In this document: in pieces, positions 1-6,709 of the stretch
How the letters are laid out: the number at the start of each line of letters is the position of its first letter
Numbering within the stretch: position 1 is the stretch's first letter
Assembly: GCA_020741755.1 (NCBI GenBank)
Contig: DYYI01000092.1
Coordinates: forward strand, 1-16,439
Direction of reading: 5' to 3'
Source of the DNA: Aliicoccus persicus_A
GTDB taxonomy: Bacteria > Bacillota > Bacilli > Staphylococcales > Salinicoccaceae
DNA: 16,439 nucleotides
Translations under genes and position numbers: made by a program
Notes under the pieces: model-generated
What the model was told of the DNA's origin: nothing
What the model saw: only the letters and a program-made list of their open reading frames with translations
Database searches by the model: none

Positions 1-164
1 CAATGAGAATTCCACACAGACACGCAGATTGATTTGCGTTCCAATGAGACTCGCTCACAGACACGCAGATTGATTTGCGTTCCAATGAGACTCGCTCACA
101 GACACGCAAACGGATTTACGCGCCAATGAGACTCGCTCACAGACACTCAAATTAATTTAACCCC
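1..164. repeat. Four tandem copies of a 41-bp repeat
   Basis: Units run 1-41, 42-82, 83-123 and 124-164 with constant 41-bp spacing and no spacers. Units 1 and 2 are identical outside a few bases near the start of unit 1; unit 3 is altered in its second half and unit 4 decays there. Each unit has two small dyads: TGAG-actcg-CTCA and, in units 1 and 2, ACGCAGA-TTGA-TTTGCGT (7 pairs, one G-T). No reading frame spans the array and no gene is seen. The array may continue beyond the left edge. Function unknown. Confidence 0.9.
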
Positions 165-175
165 AAAAAACCACC

Positions 176-206
176 AAAAAACCCCAGGATATTCACTATC
201 CCGAGG
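176..206 (-). terminator. Intrinsic terminator of the carbonic anhydrase gene
   Basis: Read on the minus strand, CCTCGGGATA pairs with TATCCTGGGG over ten positions (two G-T wobbles) around a GTGAA loop, followed directly by six T. It starts about 20 nt after the carbonic anhydrase stop codon, so it closes the three-gene minus-strand unit. Confidence 0.85.
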
Positions 207-226
207 CTCTTCCCAACAAATCAAAT

Positions 227-796
227 CTAAATATGATCATACCCATTCACAACAAGCTCAATCTCACCGTTATCCGGCTCGATAATCACACCGTGTACAG
301 CGACATCCTTTGGCATGAGTGGGTGATTTTTAATCTTATCGACATTCTCTCGAACGCTGTCATAGATATTGTCGTAACCATAGAACCACTCGTCTAGGTC
401 AACGCCAGTAAATCTCAACGTCTCGATCACTTCTTCGGAAATTCCTCTTTTTTTCATTGCATCAATCATCGGACCTGGTCTTAAGGCACCGAATCCACAA
501 TCGTGGTGTTCCATCACCATTACTTCATCTGTACCGAGCATGTGAATGGCAATTAAAATACTGCGCATTGTTGATCCCATCGGGTGTGAGATGATCCCAC
601 CAGCGGTCATCAAATGTTTGACGTCTCCATTTTTTAAGCCCAATGCTTTTGTTGACATTTCTGTTAGACGCGTGTCCATACAAGATAAAAGAACAAGCTT
701 CTTATCTGGAGATTTCGTCGTTTTATACTGTTCGTACGCCTGGTTTGCAACAAAGTGTTTATTGTAATCGAGTAATTCGTGTAGTAGGGGTTTCAT
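227..796 (-). CDS. Beta-class carbonic anhydrase (YtiB-like)
   Basis: This 189-residue protein should interconvert CO2 and bicarbonate in the cytoplasm. The beta-class zinc site is visible: Cys39 in the CMDTR motif (with the Asp41-Arg43 dyad), and His97 and Cys100 in EHHDCG. A conserved glycine-containing stretch TAGGI lies at 64-68. The length matches short bacterial type-II enzymes such as B. subtilis YtiB (about 187 residues). The ATG at 796 lies 38 nt inside the end of the upstream membrane-protein gene, in another frame, so translation is probably coupled; a purine-rich GAAGGG/AGAAGAAG tract precedes it. It is the last gene of the unit and is followed by a strong terminator. The family call is firm; the physiological role is inferred. 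Confidence 0.93.
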   Translation of the reverse strand: MKPLLHELLDYNKHFVANQAYEQYKTTKSPDKKLVLLSCMDTRLTEMSTKALGLKNGDVKHLMTAGGIISHPMGSTMRSILIAIHMLGTDEVMVMEHHDCGFGALRPGPMIDAMKKRGISEEVIETLRFTGVDLDEWFYGYDNIYDSVRENVDKIKNHPLMPKDVAVHGVIIEPDNGEIELVVNGYDHI

Positions 797-1820
797 CTTC
801 TTCTTTTCCCTTCTGGATGGCTAATTCTTCCTTTTGAATTTGACGCTCATAAATAATTGAATTAATCTGAGCACCTACAATTATAATAACACCTGTAATG
901 AATAACCAGAACATTAAAATGATGACACCGGCTAAACTTCCGTAAGTTGCACTGTAGTTACCGAAGTCTGATACGTAAATACTGAATCCCCATGAAGCAA
1001 CGAGGAAGGCAATTGTTGTAAATGTCGTACCTACTAGTGTTGATTTCATTTTGTTTTTAACATTTGGTGCAAATGTATACATCACTAAAAATACGACGAA
1101 AACGAGTAAGATTGGTAAAACACTACGGATTAAGTTCCATACAGTTGTAAATTCTGAGTCTAAACCAATGACACCAAACATCAAGTTACCGATTTGTCCA
1201 CCGAATACGATCAGGGTGAATGTCAGTGCAATTGCAACCGTTAGAATGAGTGTGAAAATAATTGAATACGTACGTGCAACAACAATGTTTCGATTATCTT
1301 CTACGTTATAAGCCACATTGAATGCGTTCATCAATGCGTTCATCCCATTTGATGCTGACCAAAGGGTTAAGATAATACCAAAACTTAACAATCCACCAGA
1401 ACTTGACTCCATCACATCGGTAATAATTCCAGTGAGTATACCAGTGATTTCAGCTGGTGCGTAATCTTCAATGAATCCAATGACGGTATCTGCTTCAATA
1501 TTAAATAATGGCACGAGTGTAAGTAAGAATATAAGCATCGGGAATAGTGCTAACATAAAATAATATGCGAGCTGCGCCGCGATCCCGGGCGTTGAATCTC
1601 TTGAAAATTTAAACATCAGCAGTTGGAAAAAGTTAGGGTTTTCCTTTAGCGGTGCTGGTTTATGAATTTTTGAGACATAAAACGTTTGTCCTTTTTTTGG
1701 TTTCTTAGATTTGAACAGAATGGAGTCGACCAATGTATCTCCGCGAACATTCTTACTATTATTAACCTTCTGCTCATCCTGTTCTTGTTTTAATTGATCT
1801 AAATATTTCGAATCGCTCAT
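759..1820 (-). CDS. YihY/BrkB-family inner membrane protein
   Basis: This 353-residue polytopic membrane protein belongs to the YihY/virulence factor BrkB family (UPF0761), often mis-annotated as ribonuclease BN. After a charged, lysine-rich cytosolic N-terminus (1-75) there are about six hydrophobic segments: roughly 86-108, 142-158, 182-212, 230-250, 262-282 and 294-318. Family features include AAQLAYYFMLALFP (81-94), LWSASNGMNALMNAFN (153-168) and YGSLAGVIILMFWL (293-306). The C-terminal tail is charged. An AAAGGA Shine-Dalgarno lies about 7 nt before the ATG. Function is not established for the family; transport or envelope roles have been suggested. It sits between a YtxH-like gene and an overlapping carbonic anhydrase gene. 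Confidence 0.92.
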   Translation of the reverse strand: MSDSKYLDQLKQEQDEQKVNNSKNVRGDTLVDSILFKSKKPKKGQTFYVSKIHKPAPLKENPNFFQLLMFKFSRDSTPGIAAQLAYYFMLALFPMLIFLLTLVPLFNIEADTVIGFIEDYAPAEITGILTGIITDVMESSSGGLLSFGIILTLWSASNGMNALMNAFNVAYNVEDNRNIVVARTYSIIFTLILTVAIALTFTLIVFGGQIGNLMFGVIGLDSEFTTVWNLIRSVLPILLVFVVFLVMYTFAPNVKNKMKSTLVGTTFTTIAFLVASWGFSIYVSDFGNYSATYGSLAGVIILMFWLFITGVIIIVGAQINSIIYERQIQKEELAIQKGKEEDETPTTRITRLQ

Positions 1821-1843
1821 AGAAATTTCCTTTCTAACAATAA

Positions 1844-1865
1844 AGGACCAACGTTTGTTAGTCCT
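1844..1865 (-). terminator. Weak terminator or attenuator hairpin in the ytxH-yihY gap
   Basis: On the minus strand AGGACTAAC pairs with GTTGGTCCT (nine pairs, one T-G) around an AAAC loop, followed by TTTATT. The wobble becomes a C-A mismatch on the plus strand, which fits action in the minus direction. The T tract is short, so partial termination is more likely than a full stop. Confidence 0.45.
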
Positions 1866-1888
1866 CTAGTTTGTTTTAATGTGAATGG

Positions 1889-2215
1889 TTATTTGTTTTT
1901 GTCTTTTTTATCTTTGAAATTTTCAACAAGTGTATCTTTCGCATTCATGATTGAACGTTCGAGTTCTGGATTGTTTCGACGAATTTCTTCAATCGTTTCC
2001 TTCCAGAATGAAACTTCTTCTTTTAAAGAATCAAATTTAGAAGGTTCATCACTGCTTGCATTTAATTTTTCTTGGATTTCTTTTGGATGCTTTACATAGT
2101 GTGTAACTTCTTTACTTTTACTCGTTACACTTTGACGTGTGTTTTTATCGGCTAAACTTATGAGTGCGCCGACTGCTGCACCGACAAGTAAAAATGGAAT
2201 TAATTTATTTTTCAT
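1889..2215 (-). CDS. YtxH-like small membrane-anchored protein
   Basis: This 108-residue protein has one N-terminal hydrophobic segment (about residues 4-22, with VGAAVGAL) followed by a long, charged, probably helical or coiled-coil region rich in Lys and Glu. That is the layout of YtxH-domain general-stress proteins of Firmicutes, whose biochemical role is unknown. AAGGAGAG lies about 6 nt before the ATG. It is the first gene of the minus-strand unit leading to the YihY protein and carbonic anhydrase. A sigma-B-like promoter candidate lies upstream, in keeping with stress control of B. subtilis ytxH. The family call rests on layout and composition, so moderate certainty. Confidence 0.7.
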   Translation of the reverse strand: MKNKLIPFLLVGAAVGALISLADKNTRQSVTSKSKEVTHYVKHPKEIQEKLNASSDEPSKFDSLKEEVSFWKETIEEIRRNNPELERSIMNAKDTLVENFKDKKDKNK

Positions 2216-2249
2216 ATCATTCTCTCCTTAAGGTTCATTAATATGAATA

Positions 2250-2274
2250 TTACCAAAATTTTACCTCTTTAAAC
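2250..2274 (-). promoter_or_regulatory. Candidate sigma-B promoter for the ytxH-like gene
   Basis: Read on the minus strand, GTTTAA (2274-2269), 13 nt, then TGGTAA (2255-2250). Against the Bacillales sigma-B consensus GTTTAA-N12-15-GGGWAW this is 6/6 and 5/6. A TAATAT overlapping at 2252-2247 could instead serve as a sigma-A -10, but its -35 would be poor. Confidence 0.4.
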
Positions 2275-2293
2275 GCTTTTATAAATCCAATGA

Positions 2294-2322
2294 TTCAATT
2301 TCTTTAAAATGTTTGTTATATT
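2294..2322 (+). promoter_or_regulatory. Candidate extended -10 promoter for the DUF1128-ampS unit
   Basis: TGTTATATT gives an extended -10 (TGn plus TATATT at 2317-2322). The -35 at 2294-2299 (TTCAAT) is weak, at 17-bp spacing. A start near 2329 would leave a short leader before the Shine-Dalgarno at about 2348. Confidence 0.4.
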
Positions 2323-2358
2323 AAACGATGTAGTATAGGAATGACTGAGGAGGTTCCC

Positions 2359-2556
2359 ATGTCGAAAGAACAATATTTAAAAGATTTAGAGAGCAAGCTG
2401 AATGTCGTCAACAGAGGTATATTTAAAGCAGAGGCATACCCAGACAATGCACTTGATGAAATTCGTTCACTACATCAAATGGTGAGTGCACGTTCGAATT
2501 TATCACCGAATGAAAAAACGGCAATCATTGAAGAGTTATCAAGATTAAGAAAATAA
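2359..2556 (+). CDS. DUF1128/UPF0435 family protein (YfkK-like)
   Basis: This 65-residue soluble protein of unknown function resembles B. subtilis YfkK, most clearly in the C-terminal LSPNEKTAIIEELSRLRK stretch and in the LNVVNRG segment near the N-terminus. I chose the ATG at 2359 over the in-frame ATG at 2341 because GAGGAGG lies 6 nt before 2359 and falls inside the longer reading. It is 19 nt upstream of the aminopeptidase gene and is probably co-transcribed with it. No catalytic motif is visible. Confidence 0.85.
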   Translation: MSKEQYLKDLESKLNVVNRGIFKAEAYPDNALDEIRSLHQMVSARSNLSPNEKTAIIEELSRLRK

Positions 2557-2575
2557 ATATAAATGAGGGAAAACA

Positions 2576-3808
2576 ATGTGTTTATTACATGAAAGATTAT
2601 CAAAATATGCAGATTTACTTGTTGAAATTGGTTTAAATGTACAGAAGGGTCAGCGTGTCGTGGTCAATGCGACGACAGATGCACTGCCACTCGTACGACT
2701 TGTAACACAAAAAGCATACGATAAAGGTGCAATCGACGTCAGTGTGAAACTACGCGACGATAAGCTCGTGCGCCTACATGCTGAAAATCAGTCAGTCGAA
2801 GAATATGCAAACGTTCCGGACTGGGTCGTTGATGAAAGAATGTTCTACTCTGATGAAAAAAGTGGATTTTTAAGCATCGTCTCATCATCTCCAGAATTGT
2901 TAAAAGGTATCGATACTGAGAAGTTAAAGCAGGCAGGTATCAATGGCGGTAATGCATTTAAAGACTTCTCTAACCGCATCCAGTCGGACTACCATAGCTG
3001 GTGTGTTGCCGGTTATCCATCTCCAGAATGGGCGAAGCTCGTCTACCCAGAAAAATCTGAAGATGAAGCAGTAGATGCTTTACTCGACTTAATTCTCTAT
3101 ACGGTGAGAGCTGAAGAGGCGGATCCGGTTGCAGCATGGGAAGCACACGATAAAAACCTACATGAAAAAGCAGATTGGTTAAACAAAAAATCATTCCACG
3201 CGCTAAGATATGAAGCACCAGGCACTGATTTAACAATCGAGTTACCAAATGGTCACATTTGGGCTGGCGCATCAAGTCAAAATAAAGACGGTCACTCATT
3301 CATGGCAAATATGCCAACTGAAGAAGTGTTCAGCGTACCGAAGAAAACAGGTGTTAACGGCTATGTGTCGAACACGTTGCCGCTTAGCTATGGTGGTAAC
3401 TTAATCGATAACTTCAAGCTGACATTCAAAGATGGAAAAGTTGTTGAATACGAAGCTGAAACGGGTAAAGAATATTTAGACAACTTATTCTCAACGGATG
3501 AAGGTGCAAAATATCTTGGTGAAGTTGCACTTGTTGCAGATGATTCACCAATTTCAAATAAAGGCATCTTGTTCTACAACACATTATTCGATGAAAATGC
3601 ATCATGTCACATTGCACTGGGCAGTGGTTATGCGTTCTGTGTTGAAGGTGGAAAAGAGATGGACCGTGAAGAATTAGAGGCTGCTGGCGTCAACGATTCA
3701 ATAACTCACGTCGACTTTATGATTGGTTCTAGTGAGATGAATATTTACGGTGTTGATACGGAAGGTAATGAAACTGCTATCTTCAAAAAAGGAAACTGGG
3801 CATTTTAA
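2576..3808 (+). CDS. ampS: M29-family aminopeptidase (AmpS type)
   Basis: This 410-residue cytosolic metallo-aminopeptidase removes N-terminal residues from peptides. It matches the staphylococcal AmpS/thermophilic M29 family along its length. The expected metal ligands fall at Glu250 (PTEEVF), Glu316 (GEVALV), His345 (ENASCHIALGS), Tyr352, and His378/Asp380 (THVDFMIG), with close to the usual family spacing. The N-terminal domain (1 to about 220) contains the substrate-shaping region, and the catalytic part follows. GAGGG precedes the ATG. Peptide turnover is the likely role; the precise substrate range cannot be read from sequence. Confidence 0.95.
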   Translation: MCLLHERLSKYADLLVEIGLNVQKGQRVVVNATTDALPLVRLVTQKAYDKGAIDVSVKLRDDKLVRLHAENQSVEEYANVPDWVVDERMFYSDEKSGFLSIVSSSPELLKGIDTEKLKQAGINGGNAFKDFSNRIQSDYHSWCVAGYPSPEWAKLVYPEKSEDEAVDALLDLILYTVRAEEADPVAAWEAHDKNLHEKADWLNKKSFHALRYEAPGTDLTIELPNGHIWAGASSQNKDGHSFMANMPTEEVFSVPKKTGVNGYVSNTLPLSYGGNLIDNFKLTFKDGKVVEYEAETGKEYLDNLFSTDEGAKYLGEVALVADDSPISNKGILFYNTLFDENASCHIALGSGYAFCVEGGKEMDREELEAAGVNDSITHVDFMIGSSEMNIYGVDTEGNETAIFKKGNWAF

Positions 3809-3835
3809 AAATTAATGTCCAAAAATCAAAATTTA

Positions 3836-3844
3836 TGGTAAAAT
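3836..3844 (+). promoter_or_regulatory. Extended -10 element upstream of the small membrane protein
   Basis: TGGTAAAAT gives a TGn extended -10 with TAAAAT (5/6 to consensus). No good -35 is seen at 16-18 bp. It lies 28 nt after the aminopeptidase stop and 35 nt before the next start codon. Confidence 0.45.
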
Positions 3845-3879
3845 AAATGTATGTATACGAAATGATTGGAGGCTTCTAT

Positions 3880-4044
3880 ATGAACTTTTTATCAATGACA
3901 GCGATCTTTGCTGCTTTTATCTTTGCTAACTTAGGCTTTGCCGGACTGTTATATTATTTCATGTCGATTGGTCTTAACGGTAAAGATGCAGTGACTATTG
4001 ACACGCCAGAGGAAGCTGCAGATCGACGCGAATGGTTAGACTAG
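3880..4044 (+). CDS. 54-residue single-span membrane protein, unknown function
   Basis: I do not recognise this gene. The start at 3880 is preferred over the upstream in-frame ATG at 3847 because TTGGAGG sits 8-9 nt before it and the upstream reading would overlap the presumed promoter. Residues 4-28 form one hydrophobic helix; the tail of about 25 residues is acidic and ends TPEEAADRREWLD, predicted cytosolic if the N-terminus is outside. A ribosome binding site, its own promoter-like element and a strong terminator directly after it support it as a real small gene. It lies between the aminopeptidase and recX. Confidence 0.65.
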   Translation: MNFLSMTAIFAAFIFANLGFAGLLYYFMSIGLNGKDAVTIDTPEEAADRREWLD

Positions 4045-4060
4045 ATATATAAGAACACGT

Positions 4061-4088
4061 AGAAGGGACTTCGGGTTCCTTCTTTTTT
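4061..4088 (+). terminator. Intrinsic terminator with TTCG-type loop, just upstream of recX
   Basis: AGAAGGGAC pairs with the following GGTTCCTTCT arm around TTCG, and the stem runs into a TTTTTT tract ending at 4088. Only 18 nt separate it from the recX start codon, so it may also act as an attenuator for recX. Confidence 0.85.
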
Positions 4089-4106
4089 ATTTGTATGAGG
4101 TGACTT

Positions 4107-4907
4107 ATGGAGATTCGTAAATTAAATAAACAGGATGATGGTTTATATGAAGTGACGTTTGCGAATGGCGAATCATTAACACTTCATGAAGAAACAGTCA
4201 TTCGCTTACAGTTGTTGCCATGTAAAATTGTTGATGCGGATTTACTCGAGAACATTGAAATACAAAAAAATATTGATCAAGCATACATACGAGCACTTCG
4301 TTATATTAGTTATAAATTACGTTCTTCACACGAGATCACTAAGCATCTTGAGGAAGAGTTTGAACCCGATGTCATTGCTGAGGTGAAACAACGTCTAGAG
4401 CAAGAGGGATACATTCATGATGCAACATTTGCTGAAGCACTGATGCAGACGATGTTTAAAACGACGATCAAAGGTCCAAATGAACTGAAAAAGCAGTTGA
4501 TTAAACACAAGATAAACCCAGACATTATTGAGAAAAATGTAAATCAATTTGATGGTAAAATTGATGAATCACGCATGAACAAATTAAAGGAAAAAGCACT
4601 GAAACGCCACAAAGGTAGCTATCAATTGTTTCAGCAAAAATTTAAAGCAACGATGATTGAAAAGGGATACTATTCACATCATCTCGAAATGATTAACTTT
4701 AATGAACAAACGGAAACCTTTGATGAAATACATAATCTTGAGCGCGATTACGAGAAATCATATAATAAGTATCAGAAGAAATTTTCAGGCTATGATTTGA
4801 AAGTTCGTATCCTTCAAGCGCTCGCGCGAAAAGGATATCCTTATGACTTTATTCAAGAACATTTAGGTGGTAAATTAAATGAACTTAAGCACGATGACAC
4901 GTTTTGA
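4107..4907 (+). CDS. recX: RecX family regulator of RecA
   Basis: This 266-residue protein is a RecX of the long Firmicutes type. RecX binds RecA filaments and modulates strand exchange and ATPase activity. An N-terminal beta-rich part (1 to about 55) is followed by tandem three-helix repeats; the first is typical: AYIRALRYISYKLRSSHEI (59-77), then GYIHDATFAEAL (101-112) and the KGPNELKKQL block (122-131). The C-terminal repeat carries VRILQALARKGYPYDFI. GAGGTGA precedes the ATG. The gene overlaps the next one, yfhH, by 29 nt, indicating a shared transcript. A terminator hairpin directly upstream suggests its expression depends on read-through or an unseen promoter. Confidence 0.9.
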   Translation: MEIRKLNKQDDGLYEVTFANGESLTLHEETVIRLQLLPCKIVDADLLENIEIQKNIDQAYIRALRYISYKLRSSHEITKHLEEEFEPDVIAEVKQRLEQEGYIHDATFAEALMQTMFKTTIKGPNELKKQLIKHKINPDIIEKNVNQFDGKIDESRMNKLKEKALKRHKGSYQLFQQKFKATMIEKGYYSHHLEMINFNEQTETFDEIHNLERDYEKSYNKYQKKFSGYDLKVRILQALARKGYPYDFIQEHLGGKLNELKHDDTF

Positions 4908-5184
4908 AATTGAAACATACATAGAAACATTAACAGAGAAAATGCAAAAGGCTGAGATGATGGGTATTGAGAATGAATATCGCGTCATTGAGCGACAAAT
5001 TTTAATCGCAGAATGCTATTTAGTGGATCTTTCTAAAATAGAAAAAGGTAAGATATATCCTTTAAAAGATTCGCCAAAGCACTATTTCAAAGTGGATTAT
5101 TTGAAGGGAATCTTTGCTTGGGGCTTCTTCATCGGTGGAGAAGAAAGTGAATCAGCGATTCCAGTAAGTTTACTTAAACTATAA
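4879..5184 (+). CDS. yfhH: YfhH family protein (DUF1811)
   Basis: This 101-residue protein matches the YfhH/DUF1811 family, usually next to recX in Bacillales, with unknown function. Residues 1-50 are helical and charged (ENEYRVIERQILIAECYLVDL). The C-terminal half is a small beta domain with KHYFKVDYLKGIFAWGFFIGG. The start at 4879 lies inside the end of recX and is preceded by AGGTGG. The overlap implies translational coupling. The context hints at a recombination or regulatory link but no activity can be assigned. Confidence 0.88.
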   Translation: MNLSTMTRFEIETYIETLTEKMQKAEMMGIENEYRVIERQILIAECYLVDLSKIEKGKIYPLKDSPKHYFKVDYLKGIFAWGFFIGGEESESAIPVSLLKL

Positions 5185-5199
5185 AGAGAGGTGAGGATT

Positions 5200-6699
5200 G
5201 TGCGCAATATATTGCTCTTAAAGGCAACGAATATTACATATGCAGAAGAAAGTCCACATCTTAAAGAGCGTATACTGAACCAGTCCGAACGCCTTGTTCT
5301 AAAAGATATCAACCTTCACTTATATAAAGGTCAAATTCTCGGTATTTTAGGTGATAGTAAACGACTTGGGATTGTGAAAGAAATCTTCAGTAAAACATTA
5401 TCTCCAACATCAGGGACGCTACAAACGGAGAAATCGATTTTATCGTTAGATGTAATCGACCATATCCATTCGGATCAAACCGTCGGTGCGTTTACACGAA
5501 ATTTTTTAATTGAGTTTATGCGTTCTGGTGTGACGGAGAATATCGTCGATAATTTAAAGTATGTCGATGTTTATATGCGCTATCGTGATCGAAAACTTAG
5601 CGAATTATCACGACGTGACATCGCACTGCTCATCATCGAGCTCTCGAAATTTGTCAATGTTGATATCGTCATATTCTCAAACTTGTCACAATACTTATTA
5701 CCAGAAGATAAAACGGTACTGAACAGTGCCATTGTTTACTCGCAAAAAAGACATCGTGGCGTTTTATTATTAGAACCAAAAATAGAGAACATCAAGCCCT
5801 ATGCCAACTACTTCATGTGGTTGAGTCATGGTCAAGTCCGTTATGAGGGCGGTTTAAAGCAAGGTGTCGAACGCTATGAGCGCTACTTGCGTGAGCGCAG
5901 TTCCATAAAGAACATCGAAGAAGAAGAGACATTCGATCAATCGTGGAAAGAGACAATGAACGAGTATGCGTTGTTTAAGCACAATATGGAACGCGTGCGC
6001 AAAAAGACCATCGTTACATCGGAGAACGTCAATGTTAAAAAACTCGTGATTTCCGTCGTATTGTTTTTCATTATGGTGGCATCTGCTTTTGTTGTCATGA
6101 TGGACATTTCGTTTACTGAAGGTGATGGCGGTCTACCGATTATTAACCAGTCGGACGATGATGAAATCATCACTGACAACGAACGCACATTATATGGATT
6201 AGTCACCAATGACTCGCTTAGCTTCGGCGTTGAGGAGTACAGTACATTAGATATCATGCCAATTAAGCGCGTGTCTAGAAACTCATTTAACGCGGTTGTT
6301 CAAGGTGGAGAATATGAAGTCAACCCAGATGATTTTATCTACTTCAATCCTGCGAGTTTATATCAACAATCTTCACTGCAAATATTGTTGCCTTACACAC
6401 ACTCGAGTTTTAGAGACAACTACTTATTTTATAGCAATTATTTAAATGTAAGCGCGGACGCGTTAAAAGAGAGCATCAACTATGACTTTGAAAATAATCA
6501 GCGTGTTGAAGTTTCCGGCATACCGATAACATTCCATTTAAATGATGATGTTGTGTATGGAATATCATTTCCGAGTGAAAACACAGAGGAACTGATTGAA
6601 GAATATGAGATGACGACAGAAAATCCAATTTTTAGGCTGACGCGTGGCTTTATGATTTTATATCGTGAAGAAGAACGGTGGCTCTATATAAACAGATAG
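5200..6699 (+). CDS. TagH-like ABC ATPase homologue with degenerate catalytic motifs and external domain
   Basis: This 499-residue protein has the fold order of a teichoic-acid-type ABC ATPase (TagH/Wzt), but each catalytic motif is lost. The Walker A position reads GILGDSKRLGIV (48-59), with Gly57/Ile58 where Lys/Ser-Thr belong. The signature position reads LSRRD (136-140). Walker B reads DIVIFSNLS (155-163), with Ser160/Asn161 for Asp/Glu. The H-loop reads LLLEP (189-193), with Pro for His. The N-terminal 230 residues still keep the LTLxPTSG-like and YEGGLKQGVERYERYL landmarks. A transmembrane helix (281-301) leads to about 200 residues predicted outside. I chose GTG 5200, in frame and preceded by AGAGAGGTGAGG, over GTG 5191. 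It lies 15 nt after yfhH and 10 nt before its permease partner. Confidence 0.8.
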   Translation: MRNILLLKATNITYAEESPHLKERILNQSERLVLKDINLHLYKGQILGILGDSKRLGIVKEIFSKTLSPTSGTLQTEKSILSLDVIDHIHSDQTVGAFTRNFLIEFMRSGVTENIVDNLKYVDVYMRYRDRKLSELSRRDIALLIIELSKFVNVDIVIFSNLSQYLLPEDKTVLNSAIVYSQKRHRGVLLLEPKIENIKPYANYFMWLSHGQVRYEGGLKQGVERYERYLRERSSIKNIEEEETFDQSWKETMNEYALFKHNMERVRKKTIVTSENVNVKKLVISVVLFFIMVASAFVVMMDISFTEGDGGLPIINQSDDDEIITDNERTLYGLVTNDSLSFGVEEYSTLDIMPIKRVSRNSFNAVVQGGEYEVNPDDFIYFNPASLYQQSSLQILLPYTHSSFRDNYLFYSNYLNVSADALKESINYDFENNQRVEVSGIPITFHLNDDVVYGISFPSENTEELIEEYEMTTENPIFRLTRGFMILYREEERWLYINR

Positions 6700-6709
6700 G
6701 AGGGGTATA

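Noticed and set aside
1..164. Possible CRISPR array
   Set aside because: Units are contiguous 41-bp tandem copies without unique spacers, and no cas gene is present.
2341..2358. Earlier in-frame ATG for the DUF1128 gene
   Set aside because: The GAGGAGG ribosome binding site lies inside this extension and points to ATG 2359.
2970..3617. Minus-strand open frames inside the aminopeptidase gene
   Set aside because: They are shadows of a well-conserved plus-strand gene, lack ribosome binding sites and show no recognisable motifs.
5200..6699. Pseudogene interpretation of the degenerate ATPase
   Set aside because: The frame is intact over 499 codons with a good ribosome binding site, an operon position and a partner gene; loss is confined to catalytic positions.
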